DNA of 64,000 bases from Physcomitrium patens (lineage: Eukaryota; Streptophyta; Bryopsida; Funariales; Funariaceae): positions 10,253,129-10,317,128 of the forward strand of contig NC_037262.1 of the NCBI RefSeq assembly GCF_000002425.4, read 5' to 3'. Position numbers and translations under genes: made by a program. The notes below the pieces were generated by a model. It was given only the letters and a program-made list of their open reading frames with translations, was not told where the DNA came from and ran no database searches. Positions 48,165 through 60,790 of the stretch are shown here, piece by piece (within the stretch, counting starts at the first letter, position 1; the number at the start of each line of letters is the position of its first letter).

Positions 48165-51001
48165 TCAATAATTGCACAACAAAAGGAAACGAGAGAAAAG
48201 GAAAGAGACTAGAAAGCTAGTCCAACCTTCTTTACAATGATGTGGTGTGTGTGTGTATGTTGTGAAAATCCAATTACTTGTAGAACAATTATGTTCATTA
48301 GACTTCAGTCTAATTTTTGCAAGAAAAAAATCAGGCTAAAAAAGCATCAAAAGTATTACTTTCTATGGTTCAATATACACATCTACCCACACCCTATATT
48401 TTAATTTATTATTACATCATCTTAGATATCCTAACATAGTTCCCCTTTTCTCATTCCCTACTAATTTCAATGTTATGCTTAGTTATTACAATTATTAATA
48501 TTATTTTCAAGCTTTCAGCTCAATGTGCTAAACAACCATCCATCTAGAATAAGAACCACAAACTTGTTGACAAATGATTTTTTTACAAATTGATGAATGT
48601 AAAATTGTAAAGTTTTTATAAAACCAACATATTCTAAAAGAGGTTGCACAAATGCACACAAAAACTCTTATGGATTGTCTAGAATGAATCACAATTTGAT
48701 CATATGTTTTTGGAATTTATGTTTCTTAATTTATTATATTTTTAAGTTTTTGGTTTCATGTATATATATATTTTTTCTATGGATAGTATTCTGAGTTTAT
48801 ATAAAATACTAGTGGCGAAATTTCTCTTTTGACATTTCATGAAGTATTTTGATTGAAAATTTTCACATTTCAAATTTGTATAGATGTATATTGTGTCATT
48901 AATTTAGTGTTGTGTCCTTAATTCATGCTTTGAATATTTATATAATTTAATTATTTTATAATGAGGTATGTTAATATTTTATACTCTTGTTTTGAAAAGA
49001 AAAGAAAAAACAAAACAAAACATATAGATATTTTGTTCTTATTAGTACAGAACAATTTAAATTTAAATTTGGTTCATTTACAATGATTAATAAATACCAT
49101 TACATAAAGTGATTCATATGTAATCCGAGCTCATTTCCTTTAAAAATAAAAAAACATCCTTTCTTATTACACAACAACAACAACAATAATTTGGACAAGA
49201 ATAACATTATTCTATGAATTTATTTTTTATCGTGTTACATTTACTGGGAATAAATTGGTTCCATTGCAATTTTTCTGCTGTCTAAATAAAAATTCGTGTA
49301 TTTATCAAAATAATCATGGGCAAAAATAATGCTATTGAAATAATATTTTATTAACTTATTTATTTATGTATTCTATTTATATTTACAGAATTTAATTCTA
49401 AAGTCGTTGCTCTTAATACATTTATATGATAGCTTTTGATATAAATTAAAGTCTATATTATTAGTTTATATAAATTTTTTTAAATGTGAAATACTTTGTT
49501 GTATAAATAGATTAATACCTCCAAGTAGGCAACTAGGGTCCTATGCTGATTTTTAAGACTTGTACCATCTTAGTAAATAAAAATATCGAAAATGAAAACT
49601 CACAGCTAAAAAGCAAATGAAAAGAAACTGTAAGTGCAAAATAAAAACAATACCAATAAAGACACTGTTAATAAACTCTGGGCCACATTGTATAGTGCAA
49701 AGTTAGAAAAAATAAGGTGCAATATCACTTTTTGTTGTGTGATTCTTCTTAAATAATTAAAAAATATCATTAAATAAAATCCCTTCACATAATGCCTAAT
49801 GTATGTTGTATTATGGTAAAGATAAGCATGTGAATACATGACATAATTTCTCTACAAGAGCCAAACATTTAGAGGAAGATAGTTTTATTACAATACACCA
49901 AAATAGGTTAATAAAATAAAATAAAATAAAATACTTCTGACATCTAAATAAACAAATAAATCATCCTTTACTATACTAAAATTTTAGAGAAAGTGCTTTT
50001 AAGAAACACACGGACTTTTGAAAATTTAAAAATTTCTAAAAATACAAATTGACAGTCTTTATATATGATTTTTTTTTAAATTTTTAAATTTTTTAAAATT
50101 ATTATAAAGAACCTTCTTTCTTCATTGCTTTAAACCAATATAAAAATGCCTATGTATTCATAGGGTAGTACACTCAGTGTTGGTACTTTAGAGCCACATG
50201 CAAATGTTTATTTTAACTTTAATAAAGTGATGTTACAATGTTGTTATTTATTTTTTTATTTTTATTTTTTTTTAATTTCAAAAGCACCTATGAAATGACC
50301 GAAAAAAACAATATTATTATTAAAAATGATGAAGTGGTGGCATCATGAATATTTAAATATTAAGAAATAATATAATTATTTAAATACCTTTCACATGAGT
50401 AGATTTCTAAACTTAAATTTGAACAAACAAACTAGCGATATATTATGAAAATGTAACTAAAATGTGAGTCTTTTGTGAGGAATTTAAAAATAAATGTTTT
50501 AGAAAATAATTTAAGTATATGTTTTTTACAATATAATGTAAATAAGTTTATGCAAATTATTATAATGAGATAAGATATAAATCATATTATCTACTCCATT
50601 TAATATTATAAAATAAATATCTTGAGTAAGAAGATAAAAAATCAAATTGAAATATAAAAATAAATAATATGCAATGCTATATATGTAACAAATGAAATCA
50701 TTTATCTTAGAAAAAAATTTAAATAAAAGATATAAAATACACCATGTTAATATTATTATATTTATATTTAAAAATATATACAAATAATTTATGAATTAGA
50801 TATTTTTTATTCTTAAATCATATAAATAAAGTTGAAGTTATTAAATTACTATATTTATACTTTCCAACAATATAAATACACCTATCCAAAAATTAAATAA
50901 GGATATTATTATTTATTTTTTAATTACTAAAAATTATCTTTTACAAAAAAAACTTCATATTTTTAAAAATTAAATTTTAAAGATATGTAAGTGTGTGTGT
51001 G

Positions 51002-51033
<32 letters not shown>

Positions 51034-51918
51034 AAATCACACTATAAGAATATATAATTATTTTTCACTCTAATATAAAATATTAAATTAGAGGTTTCAT
51101 TGTTTGTAGGAATAAATCAAAGAATGACAATGACAATATGAATAATAACATCTTTTATTAGACACAACTCTAGTTACACTATTATTTCTTTACAGATATT
51201 TAATAGGATAAATAACATTATTTATCTCTTTAATATTATGGATTTTTCATAATAATTTAAAACTCTCTATCTCTCTTGCTATATATATCTATATATATAA
51301 GAATTGATATGCTTAAGAATAACACCTATAACTATTATTAATACTGCCTTTGTATTTTTGTGTTTCTAATGTATAGTAATATCAACATGGCCTACATAAA
51401 ATAGTAATAATAAAAAAATAAAAATAAAAATAAAAATTTAAAATAATACTAATGCATACAATGATTCAATTCCAATTAGTATTGTTATGTCCATGCAATT
51501 TAATATTGATGAGGATCCTATGACTTTATTTGTAAGCTTCATTGTCACTTGTGGATGTAGATGTAAAATTATAGATACATCCCTATCAATAATGTCACTC
51601 ATTGCAAATTGACATCAATTTAATACCAAAAAAATAACAACCATTTACATCAACTAGCAATTAAACAAATATTTTTGATGATGATGGAATATTAATACCA
51701 ATTTTAGTACTATATGTCTATTTCTAAATGTATTTGAGGACTTATAAATATAAATAAGGAGATAATTGTATTTGTACTACCTTTCTGGATCATTAATAAG
51801 TCTTTTTTGTATGAGATAGTAAAGGTGTTTTGAAAACCATTCTCTTAATCATAATATCCACAACTTAATATTTTATTTTTATAGATATTCTACATAAATT
51901 AATTTTGGCTTTTAATTG

Positions 51919-51957
<39 letters not shown>

Positions 51958-52089
51958 TAGATGTGTGAAATAGATGATATATACATATATAATTATGCTA
52001 CTTTTATGATTGAAATTTTTATATACATTGAATTATATATAATTGTTAAAATTTTATTATGACATATATTGGATAAATTATTCTACTTT

Positions 52090-52129
<40 letters not shown>

Positions 52130-52733
52130 ACCTCTATCTTCAATAATTAAAAAATAAAAATAAAAAATCCTTATCTACTCTTTTCAAGTGCGGTGTAATT
52201 ATTTATAATGGTTTGGTATTGCCATACACTATACCAACTTATATTATTCTTTACTAAAATATTACATATCTTATAGATCACTCTAAGGACTCATTTTTGC
52301 ATTTACTATTACTCATGTTTTCAAAAAATATAAATCCACGACAATCTTTTTTTTGATAAAAAAAGAATTATATTTTGATGGGTTGATGTCAATTATATAT
52401 ATATTTTTTGACATTCGTAAGAATATTGAATAACTTATAGAATCTGCAAAATACAAAATATCTGGAATTTTGGTCATGAATTTTGAAAATGCTTCAATAA
52501 TATTTACAACTTCATTGTATAAATTTGTTAAAAAGATAAGTTTTATATGATTTTTTACATCAATGGTATTTTGATACAATTATAAACATAATTTGATAAT
52601 CAAATATATTTTGTAAAAATCACTATTCATAAAATTAGATGTAAAAGATTTAAATTAGTATGTTAATATGAGACATGATACCATCATATCTATCCAAAAA
52701 AATTAACAAATTATAAATCGTAATGTAATCAAT
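47331..52733. other. Very AT-rich intergenic DNA
   Basis: No coding, RNA or element structure was recognised. Simple sequence is abundant: (TA)n at about 47616-47642 followed by (GGT/GTT)n at 47647-47685, (TA)n at 48132-48162, an uninterrupted T run of 35 bases at 51922-51956, and (TA)n at about 52096-52128. It ends at the LTR of the old gypsy copy. Confidence 0.6.
51922..51956. repeat. Homopolymer run of 35 T
   Basis: Thirty-five consecutive T residues precede gtagatgtg. It could be the poly(A) end of a minus-strand retroposon, but no recognisable retroposon body or target duplication was found. The exact length is a common point of sequencing error. Confidence 0.8.
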
Positions 52734-53294
52734 TGTCACAGACATACTCATGTAAGCCTGTAATTAAATAAATAAATAGGTAGAAGTAAGTAAATGTAGA
52801 TAAAAGTAAGTTAATTCTATAGAATTTAGTGTCGAAGCTTCGTAGAAGCTTTATAGATGTTGCTTTGACTTTATAGGTGTCTTTAATTGACTTTTTGGAT
52901 TAGAAACGTACTCAACAAGTTGGCCATGTACTACACATGTTTTTAGCTTGAAGACCAAGCTAACAATGTGGCCCACATTTAGAAAAACTTGCCTTGTGAA
53001 TCAAGGCATGTGTCCTACAAAGTCAATACTTAATAGAGGTCCTATAGAATGTCACCACGTAGCCCCTAGTTAGATAGTATATATAGATACAAGAATAAAG
53101 CCGTCTATATTCTTGTCAATTCCTATCTTGCTTCCAATCTAGTTTCAAGGATCTCTAGTTTTCTTGTCTTTTGGCAATAGCCATTCTAGTTTCTCTTTCA
53201 ATATACATACTTGTTTATTTATATTTTGTTACCTTTCTTTGAATGAAGGCTCACTTATTTGAATTGCTTTTTCATCGAGTTCTTGTCCTTGACA
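52734..53294 (+). repeat. 5' LTR of old plus-strand gypsy element
   Basis: It reads TGTCACAG...CTTGACA, 561 bases, and aligns along its length with the reverse complement of the LTRs at 54966 and 60791, at clearly lower identity than those two share. It carries the same TATATATAG box about 350 bases from the start. Confidence 0.88.
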
Positions 53295-53316
53295 GATTGA
53301 CAAGAGTACACCTACA

Positions 53317-53326
53317 ATATCAGAGC
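53317..53326 (+). other. Primer-binding-like box, tRNA-iMet type, offset from the LTR
   Basis: The box atatcagagc shares nine bases with the plant initiator-Met primer binding site (TATCAGAGC), but it begins 23 bases after the LTR end instead of immediately after it. The same 22-base spacer occurs in the young copy. Confidence 0.5.
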
Positions 53327-53506
53327 TTTGTCTAATCTTGATTAAGAGTGGATTATCCATTTTTTTTGATAAGACACAAGCATATTAGAAGTTGCGGATT
53401 ACCCTCTTCTGAACTAATATTGTCCTTACTATTTTCTTTGTTCTTAAGTCTTCTCTTCTATTTATCTTGAGCCATATTAGACATCTTCTCTTTTCTAAGT
53501 GTTATC

Positions 53507-54500
53507 ATGGAAGAACTTGTTGAAATGAAGAGTGAAATGGCACAAATGCAAGAGCAATTGAGGGAGTTAATGCTTGCGATGCATCAATTCAATTTACCAC
53601 CACAAGAAACAAGAAGATTGGCAGGAAGTGAAGATATAGAAATGGTTGGAGCTGCTTCAACATCTGTACCAAATCATGTCCTTTCTCTTATGGTGGAACG
53701 TCCTTCCAGTATTAAAGAACCAAGAATTGTCATACTTGAGAAGTTTGATGGCACAAGGTCCAAATTTCGAGGATTTATCAATCAAGTGCAACTTGTGATT
53801 GAACTTCAATCCCAAAGCTATCCAACTCCAGGATCGCAAGTTAGATTCATTGGTGTGCTTCTTTCAAGTTCAGTACTATCATGGTTTTCATCTTTTCTTG
53901 AACGACAAGATCCAATATTGAATAATCTAGAGGCTTTTCTGGTGGAGTTTCAATCCATGTATGGAGAACATGATGCAATTCGTGTTGCAACCAATAAGAT
54001 TCATATTTTACAACAAGACAATCGATTAGTAACGTTGTATGCTTCACAATTTCGATAACTTGCAACTGATATCAAGTGGGATGATACTGCACTTATTAGC
54101 CAATTTCTCTACGGATTACAATATGAGGTAAAAAAATTAATACTCAACTTACCTGATCCTCAAACATTGAGTCAAGCAATTGACTTTGCTGTGAAGTGCG
54201 ACAATTGTCTTTTTGAATTTTGATCTAAGAACCATACAAGTGGACCTTAACGTTACTATAATTCAATGGCAACACCAACACCTCTTCAACACATACATTC
54301 AGAAGTAAAGGATATGTAAATTGATGCAGTACATTTCAAACCTCTTACTAAACAAGAAAAGTCTCGTCATCATCAAGAAGGATTATGTTTATATTGTGGA
54401 GAACCAAAACACACTACTCAGCCTTGTCCAAAGAAACGATGCAACGACAAAATGAGCTATTATGGCGCTCAAAGAAGACAATATGTCAAAAAATTATTTT
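53507..54500 (+). pseudogene. gag of old gypsy element
   Basis: The reading frame opens with MEELVEMKSEMAQ and follows the gag of the young copy (59571-60578) closely. The first stop falls at 54056-54058, followed by further stops, then the CCHC knuckle region (about 54388-54440). Beyond the knuckle the frame continues without a shift into the segment encoding QRRQYVK, unlike the young copy, where one base is missing. A short duplication of a caaaaattatttt block at about 54490-54550 damages the link to protease. Confidence 0.8.
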
Positions 54501-54552
54501 GTCAAAAATTATTTTAGGACAAAATGAGTTTGTCAAAAATTATTTTAGGACC

Positions 54553-54965
54553 TAAACATTACAAAGCCTGTGCCTTGTTAGATTCAGGAGCCTTAGCATG
54601 TTTTTTAGATGAAGAATTTACTTAAAGACATAGTATATCTTTAGTAAAGAAAACTAAATCTGTTCATGTAGAAGTCATAGATGATCGTCTATTGTCTTCT
54701 GGAGATATTACTCACGAAACCCTTCCTATAGAAGTAATAATCAATGGTCATAATAGCTTTGTAGTATTTAATATCATTAGATCTTCCTTTAATCCAATCA
54801 TTTTAGGTTTATCATGGTTAGAAAAATATAACCCTCAAATAGATTGGATTTTCCGAACTCTTACTTTCTCTAAAAGTATAACTAACAGTGTAGTTAATCA
54901 AGTAGAAAGTCATAAGTCCAATTCAATTAAATCCGTGTTTATAGATGCAAAAGCTTTCTTGCATG
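54553..54965 (+). pseudogene. Protease, first part, of old gypsy element
   Basis: It contains [15 protein letters not shown], where DSGA is the aspartic protease active site, one stop after EEFT, and the downstream stretch with VEVIDDR and [15 protein letters not shown]. The sequence is cut at 54965 by the insertion of the young element and continues at 61344. Confidence 0.85.
54961..54965. repeat. Target site duplication, left copy (GCATG)
   Basis: The five bases gcatg directly precede the left LTR of the young element and are repeated exactly after its right LTR at 61344-61348. Confidence 0.95.
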
Positions 54966-55518
54966 TGTCAAGGACAAGAACTCGATGAAAGCTAAAGAGT
55001 AAGTGAGACTTTTCTCAAAAAAGAAATAGGACAAAATAGAAATATGTATATTAAGAAAGAAACTGGAATGGCTATTGCCAAAATACAAGAAAACTAGAGA
55101 CCCTTGAAACTAGACTAGAAGCAAGAAAGGAGTTGACAAGAGTGAAGAAGCCTTCACTCTTGTCTCTATATATACTATCTAACTAGGGGCTACGTGGCGA
55201 CGTTCTATAGGACCTCCAATATGTGTTGACTTTGTAGGACACATGCCTTGACTTACAAGGCAAGTTTTCCTACGTGTGGGCCACATAGTTAGCTTGATCT
55301 TCAAGCTAACAACATGTGTGGCACATGGCCAACTTGTTGACCACGTTTCTAATCCAAAAAGTCAATTAAAGACACCTATGAAGTCAAAGCAGCGTCTAGG
55401 AAGTTTCTAGGAAGCTTCTATATTAAATATTATACAATTAACTTACTTTTATCTACTTTTACTTACTTCTACCTATTTCTATATGTAATTATTAGCTTAT
55501 ATGATTATGGCCGTGACA
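54966..55518 (-). repeat. 3' LTR of young gypsy element
   Basis: It is 553 bases long, with termini tgtca..tgaca, and differs from 60791-61343 at about six positions (near 1 per cent) by eye. On the minus strand it is the downstream LTR. Confidence 0.95.
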
Positions 55519-55533
55519 TTACCCCCCCTTCTA
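55519..55533 (-). other. Polypurine tract of young gypsy element
   Basis: Immediately inside the 3' LTR the minus strand reads AGAAGGGGGGGTAA, a purine run that would prime plus-strand DNA synthesis. The old copy at 1916-1935 has a decayed equivalent. Confidence 0.85.
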
Positions 55534-55559
55534 GAGACGAGTTCCACGAGGAGCGGTCA

Positions 55560-55982
55560 TCATATGTTGAGGAAATCTATGATGCGACGAATTATATTCG
55601 CCACATACTCTGATCTCTGTTCTCTTCGAAGATGATTGATAGGGCCTCTCAACCATCGGTAGTGTCCCATACCAGGGCGGGAAGACCACCCAGTTATTTG
55701 ATCATTATTGAGGCCTTCATAACTTCCTTCGAATAGAATATTCGGAACACCATCAGGAGTTGTTCCTACCTCTAGCAAAATCACCAAACATCGGGAGTCC
55801 CTTCCCAAATCGTGATACCAAACGCGTTGTATCTCACCATCTGTTCGAGGAAGAACATGTCGTTCTTGAAGATCATCATCTCGATTGCGTCGTCTTGAAG
55901 GTTGTGACAATCGTAATGTCTCGTCCGGCAGGTCAGCAAACGAAGGTTCTTGAGTTGAATCCGCTGGTTGTTGGCTCTCCAT
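55560..55982 (-). CDS. Extra ORF between pol and 3' LTR, function unknown
   Basis: An intact ORF of 140 codons begins 94 bases after the pol stop codon and ends about 40 bases before the polypurine tract. The first 50 residues are polar and acidic/Arg-rich (QPSRRRNRDDDLQERH). The rest looks globular: a hydrophobic strand CLVILLEVG, a Gly/Trp-rich segment with WSSRPGMGHYRWLRG, and a C-terminal amphipathic stretch VANIIRRIIDFLNI. I recognise no family. Standard plant chromoviruses have nothing here. A decayed version in the same place in the 1.4-7.8 kb copy shows that it is a stable part of this family. It has no signal peptide or clear membrane helix. It could be an accessory protein, perhaps nucleic-acid binding given its basic patches. 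Expression could use a spliced or subgenomic message; no evidence bears on this. Confidence 0.75.
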   Translation of the reverse strand: MESQQPADSTQEPSFADLPDETLRLSQPSRRRNRDDDLQERHVLPRTDGEIQRVWYHDLGRDSRCLVILLEVGTTPDGVPNILFEGSYEGLNNDQITGWSSRPGMGHYRWLRGPINHLRREQRSEYVANIIRRIIDFLNI

Positions 55983-56076
55983 CTAATTAGCGTCACAAAT
56001 GTAAAGAAGTTACAAACAAGGATAGGAAATTGAATGTTATCTTGCCTCAATCTTGTCTCTTTTATAAGAGAGGTTT

Positions 56077-59000
56077 TCATCTTGGTTTTGATGGATGTCG
56101 TTGATGAAAAACTTTGACTTTAGCTGATGCATTTGCTAGATTCTTGGATGGCTCCCATGTGCGCTCACTAATATCATATCCGCGCCAATGAACAAGATAT
56201 TCCAGCTTATTTCGGCGCCGCCTTGAGTCTAATATCTCTTCCACCTCAAATTCTTCATTATTATCTACTTCTATAGGAGGCGGTGGCATTTGTCTTCTTC
56301 CTTGTATATCCACTGTCTTATATGGTTCAAGAAGAGACACGTGGAATACAGGATGGATCTTCATTGACTCCGGTAGATGTAACCGATATGCAACTGGGTT
56401 GATCTGTTCAGAAACAGAAAAGGGGCCAAGCCTACGATAGTCCAATTTGTCACAAGGTCGAGTGGTCTTGATATTGCGACGAAGTAGCCATACTTTATCA
56501 CCCACGTTGAGTTGTGGTTGCTCTTTACGATATACATCTGCATTTATCTTTTGTCGTTCTTGAGCTTTCTTCAACTGCGCCTTCATTATTGCATGTAACT
56601 CTGACAACCGATTTGCCATATCTTCTGCTGCAGGATTATCAACTTTTGAAAAATCAAAAGTATCAAGTCGTGGATGATAGCCATAATTGGCAAAGAAAGG
56701 TGTTTGTTGCGTGGAAGAATGTACTGTATTATTATAAGCAAACTCTGCAAATGGCAGAAGGATTGTCCAATCATCTTGTTGGTAGTTGATGGTACACCTT
56801 AAATACTGTTCCAAGACTTGGTTTACGCGCTCTGTTTGTCCATCAGTTTGAGGATGGAAAGCTGAAGATAGCTTTATGTCCACTTTTAAAATCTTGAAAA
56901 GAGTCCTCCAGAATCTCGACACAAATTGAGTTCCCCTATCCGATATGATATCTTTAGGTAATCCATGATAGCGATAGATATTATCAATGAAAAGCTTAGC
57001 TGTTTCTTCACCTGTGATAGATTTTGTACATGGCATAAAATGTGCCATCTTGGTGAAACGATCTACTATCACAAATATAGAATCATAAGATCTTGAGTTT
57101 GGAAGATCTGTGATGAAATCCATAGAAACAGAAGACCATGGTTGTTCTGGTATAGGTAATGGCTGAAGAAGTCCGTAAGGTCGATGTCGAGGAATTTTTG
57201 ATCTTGAACAAATATCACATGATTGTACAAAGTCTTTGACTGACTTCCACATTTGTGGCCACCAAAAATCTCTTGATATGAGTTCCAGAGTCTTATTATA
57301 TCCAAAGTGACCTGCTGCTGGAAAGTCATGACGTGCTTGAAGAACACGCAAACGTGCTTTTCCTTCTGGAACATATAGGCGTCCTTCAAAATATAATAGA
57401 TTATTCTTGAACTCGAACTTAGAAGAATCATGAGACTTGGAAGAATTATTCTCGATATCATGAACAAGAGGGTCTGAGGACATACTGGACTGGATTTGCT
57501 TGAGAAAAGTTGAATCAACAGTCAGTGTTGATTTCACTGCTCGGAGATGAAATTGCTCCGGTTTCAAGAGGACCGTTCTTTGTTGCTCAAAAGCTGCATC
57601 TCCTTCTTTTGGTGCAAAATAAGAACGTCTAGACAGGGCATCGGACAAACCTTGTTGTTTTCCTGGCCGATAAGTGATAATGAAGTCGAATCTTGACAAA
57701 GACATACTCCAACGAGCTTGACGACGATTCAACACGCGTGCTGACATGAAATACTCGAGGTTCTTGTGATCTGTATACACAGTGACTGGACTAGAAGCAC
57801 CTTCTAGATAATGACGCCATTCTTGAAAGGAATCCACGATTGCAAGAAGTTCTTTATCGTGGATCTCATAATTGATCTCGGCTGCTGAGAATTTTCTTGA
57901 ATGAAAAGCTATCGGATGAAGTTTGTCATCTGATCCCATTTGTGATAAAACTGCACCTAAGGCAAAATCCGATGCGTCTGTTTCCATAAAAAATACCTTG
58001 GAAAAGTCAACACGATATAAGACTGGTGCAGAGACAAACGATGTCTTCAAGGCTTCAAATGCTGCTTTCGCTTCTTGATTCCATTGGAATTTATCTTTAC
58101 TAGTCAAGCGTGTAAGTGGAGCTGCAACTCGTGAGAAGTCTTTGATGAAGATCCGATAGTAATTGGCAAATCCCAAGAAACATTGGACATCTCTTACAGT
58201 CTTTGGAATCTTCCAATCCATGATTGTTTGGACTTTCTTAGAATCCATCATAAGACCATCATTTGAAATGATGTATCCTTAAAAGTCAACTTGAGTAGTG
58301 TGAAATACACACTTTTCCATCTTGGCATACAATCCTGCATCTCTGAGTTTTTGTAATACTTGACGAACATGTATTTCATGTTCTTCGACATTCTTAGAAT
58401 AGATCAGGATATCGTCTAGATAGCAGACGACAAAATTGTCTAAGAATTCACGAAATACATCATTCATGAGATGTTGAAAAGCAGCTGGTGCATTTGTGAG
58501 TCCAAAGGGCATGACATTATATTCGAAATGTCCATACCTGGTTCGAAACGCAGTCTTCCATTCATCTCCTTCTTTGATCCGTACTAGATTATATGCTCCT
58601 CTTAGATCTATTTTTGTATAGATCTTAGCTTGATTTAACTGGTCAAGGAGTCCTGATATCAAAGGTAATGGATACCTGTTCTTGATTGTGATTTTGTTGA
58701 GTCCTTGATAGTCAACACACATTCGTAAAGATCCATCTTTTTTCTTTACGAATAAAATTGGAGCTCCTGCTGGAGATTTTGAATGGCGTATGAAATTCTT
58801 CGCTAAATTCTCGTCAATATATGTCTTGAGTTCAGCCAACTCATCTTGCAATAAACTGTAAATTGGTCCAAATGGTGGCTGAGTTCCTTCCTTGAGATCG
58901 ATTGAACAATCGTATGGGCGATGCTCAGGAAGAATATCTGCATTCTTTTTCTCAAAAACGTCTTGATAATCTTGATATTGACTTGGAATGCCACTTGAAG

Positions 59001-59565
59001 TCTTTACGCTTTCAGAAATAGGTGCAGCATAAATAGCAAAAGTTGATCCTTCTTTTGCTGCGTGTATAAATGCTTTTGCACCTATAAGTGCGGGTTTTAC
59101 TATACTAGACTCATGGTTTTTTACTTGATTAATAGAACTGTTACTAATGCTCCGAGGAAAATCAAGTTTACGAGAAATCCAATCTATTCGAGGATTATAC
59201 TTTTCTAACCATGATAAGCCTAAAATTATTGGATTAGAGGGAGATCTAATTATATTAAAAATTATGCAACTACTATGACCATTTATTACTACATCTACAG
59301 GAAGTGTTTCGTGAGTTACATCTCCAAAAGACAACGGACGACCATCTATGACTTCTACGTGTACAGGTTTAGTTTTTTGTATTAATGATATTCTATGACA
59401 TCTAGCAAATTCTTCATCTAAAAAACAAGCTGAGGCTCCTGAATCTATCAAGGCAGAGGCTTTGTAATTATTAGGTCCTAAACGCACATCTATTATAAAA
59501 CAAGGAGATGGTTCTGAGGAGAGGATAGGACCTTCATTAGAAGTTGTACAAGATTCCAGCCGCAC
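56077..59565 (-). CDS. pol: Gypsy pol: protease, RT, RNase H, integrase, chromodomain (one internal stop)
   Basis: The frame runs from 59565 (upstream-open, no ATG needed) to a stop at 56077, broken only by TAA at 58281-58279. Order: aspartic protease with DSGA at about residues 41-44, RT with [15 protein letters not shown] and catalytic YLDD at 382-385, RNase H with [11 protein letters not shown] and the DHKNL region, integrase zinc finger (H-x6-H and CDIC), integrase core with DFITDLP, DRGTQF and the downstream Glu, then a C-terminal chromodomain with [16 protein letters not shown] and TWEP. The chromodomain usually guides insertion to heterochromatin. The internal stop replaces Leu in the DFLGY motif at the end of RT; the old plus-strand copy keeps Leu. 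The frame upstream of 59565 overlaps gag in the -1 register. Confidence 0.95.
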
Positions 59566-59570
59566 GGTCC

Positions 59571-60578
59571 CTATTGTAGCTGGACGTACTCGTTTTCTGA
59601 CATACTGTCTTCTTTGACAGCCGTACTCCTCATTTTGTAGTTACGTCGCTTCTTTGGACAATGTTGAGCAGTGTGCTTAGGTTCTCCACAATATAAGCAC
59701 AATCCTTCTTGTCGATGACGAGACTTTTCTTGCTCAGTAAGAGGTTTGAAACATACCGCATCAATTTGCATATCCTCTACTTCTGAAGGTATGTGTTGAG
59801 GAGACGTCGGTGTTGCCATTGAATTGTAGTAACGTTGAGGCCCACTTGTGCGACTCTCGGATCGAAATTCAAAAAGTCGATTGTCGCACTTCACAGCAAA
59901 GTCAATTGCTTGACTCAATGTTTGAGGATCAGGTAAATTAAGCATCAATTTCTTTACCTCATATTGTAATCCGTAGAGAAATTGACTCACAAGTGCGGCA
60001 TCATCCCACTTGATATCAGTTGCAAGTTGTCGAAATTGCGAAGCATATAATGTTACTGATCGATTGCCTTGTCGCAAAATACGGATCTTGTTGGTTGCAA
60101 CACGAATTGCATCATGTTCTCCAAACATGGATCGAAACTCCGCCAAAAAAGCCTCCAGATTGTCCAATATTGGATCTCGTCGTTCAAGAAAAGATGAAAA
60201 CCATGACAATGCTGAACCTGAAAGAAGTGTACCAATGAATCTAACTTGTGACCCTGGAGTTGGATAGCTCTGGGGTTGAAGTTCAATCACTAGTTGGACC
60301 TGATTGATGAATCCTCGAAACTTGGATCTGGTACCATCAAACTTCTCGGGCAAGGCAACTCTCGGTTCTCTAACACTCGAAGGGTGTTCCATTCTGGGAG
60401 AAGGGACATGGTTTGGTGCAGATGTTGAAGCAGCCCCAATCATCTCTATATCTTCACTTCCTACCATTCTTGTTGCTCCTTGTGGTGGTAAATTGAGTTG
60501 ATGCATCGCAAGCATTAACTCCCTCAATTGTTCTTGCATCTGTGCCATTGTACTCTTCATTTCAACAAGCTCTGCCAT
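59571..60578 (-). CDS. gag: Gypsy gag polyprotein
   Basis: An intact ORF of 335 codons. The N-terminus [20 protein letters not shown] is a coiled-coil-like helix. The central retrotransposon gag domain includes the [15 protein letters not shown] segment and the FLYGL segment. A zinc knuckle (Cys294, Cys297, His302, Cys307) would bind the element's RNA. The protein assembles the virus-like particle. The last 25 or so residues after the knuckle are in a shifted frame relative to the old copy, which continues directly towards protease, so this stop looks like a product of a one-base loss. Confidence 0.93.
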   Translation of the reverse strand: MAELVEMKSTMAQMQEQLRELMLAMHQLNLPPQGATRMVGSEDIEMIGAASTSAPNHVPSPRMEHPSSVREPRVALPEKFDGTRSKFRGFINQVQLVIELQPQSYPTPGSQVRFIGTLLSGSALSWFSSFLERRDPILDNLEAFLAEFRSMFGEHDAIRVATNKIRILRQGNRSVTLYASQFRQLATDIKWDDAALVSQFLYGLQYEVKKLMLNLPDPQTLSQAIDFAVKCDNRLFEFRSESRTSGPQRYYNSMATPTSPQHIPSEVEDMQIDAVCFKPLTEQEKSRHRQEGLCLYCGEPKHTAQHCPKKRRNYKMRSTAVKEDSMSENEYVQLQ

Positions 60579-60758
60579 AGTAGCACTTAGAAAAGAGAAG
60601 ATGTCTAATAACGCTCAAAACAAATAGAAGAGAGGAATTGATAACAAAGAAAATACTAAGAACAATATCAGTTTAAAGGAGGGTAATCCGCAACTTCTAA
60701 TACGCTTATGTTTTATCAAGAAAAAGGGGTAATCCACTCTTAATCAAGAAAAGACAAA

Positions 60759-60768
60759 GCTCTGATAT
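60759..60768 (-). other. Primer-binding-like box of young gypsy element
   Basis: On the minus strand ATATCAGAGC starts 23 bases after the LTR end (60791), as in the old copy at 53317. Nine bases match the iMet-type primer binding site. The unusual distance leaves open another primer or self-priming, as in some chromoviruses. Confidence 0.5.
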
Positions 60769-60790
60769 TGTAAGTGTACTCTTGTCAATC

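Noticed and set aside
51922..51956. Poly(A) tail of a minus-strand retroposon
   Set aside because: No SINE or processed gene body, A/B boxes or target duplication could be seen next to it.
53507..54058. Separate functional gene encoding a 183-residue protein
   Set aside because: It is the first part of the old gypsy gag, truncated by a stop codon; the rest of gag follows in the same region.
59571..59660. Programmed -1 frameshift between gag and pol
   Set aside because: The old copy is in frame here with one more base, and I see no convincing slippery heptamer with a downstream structure.
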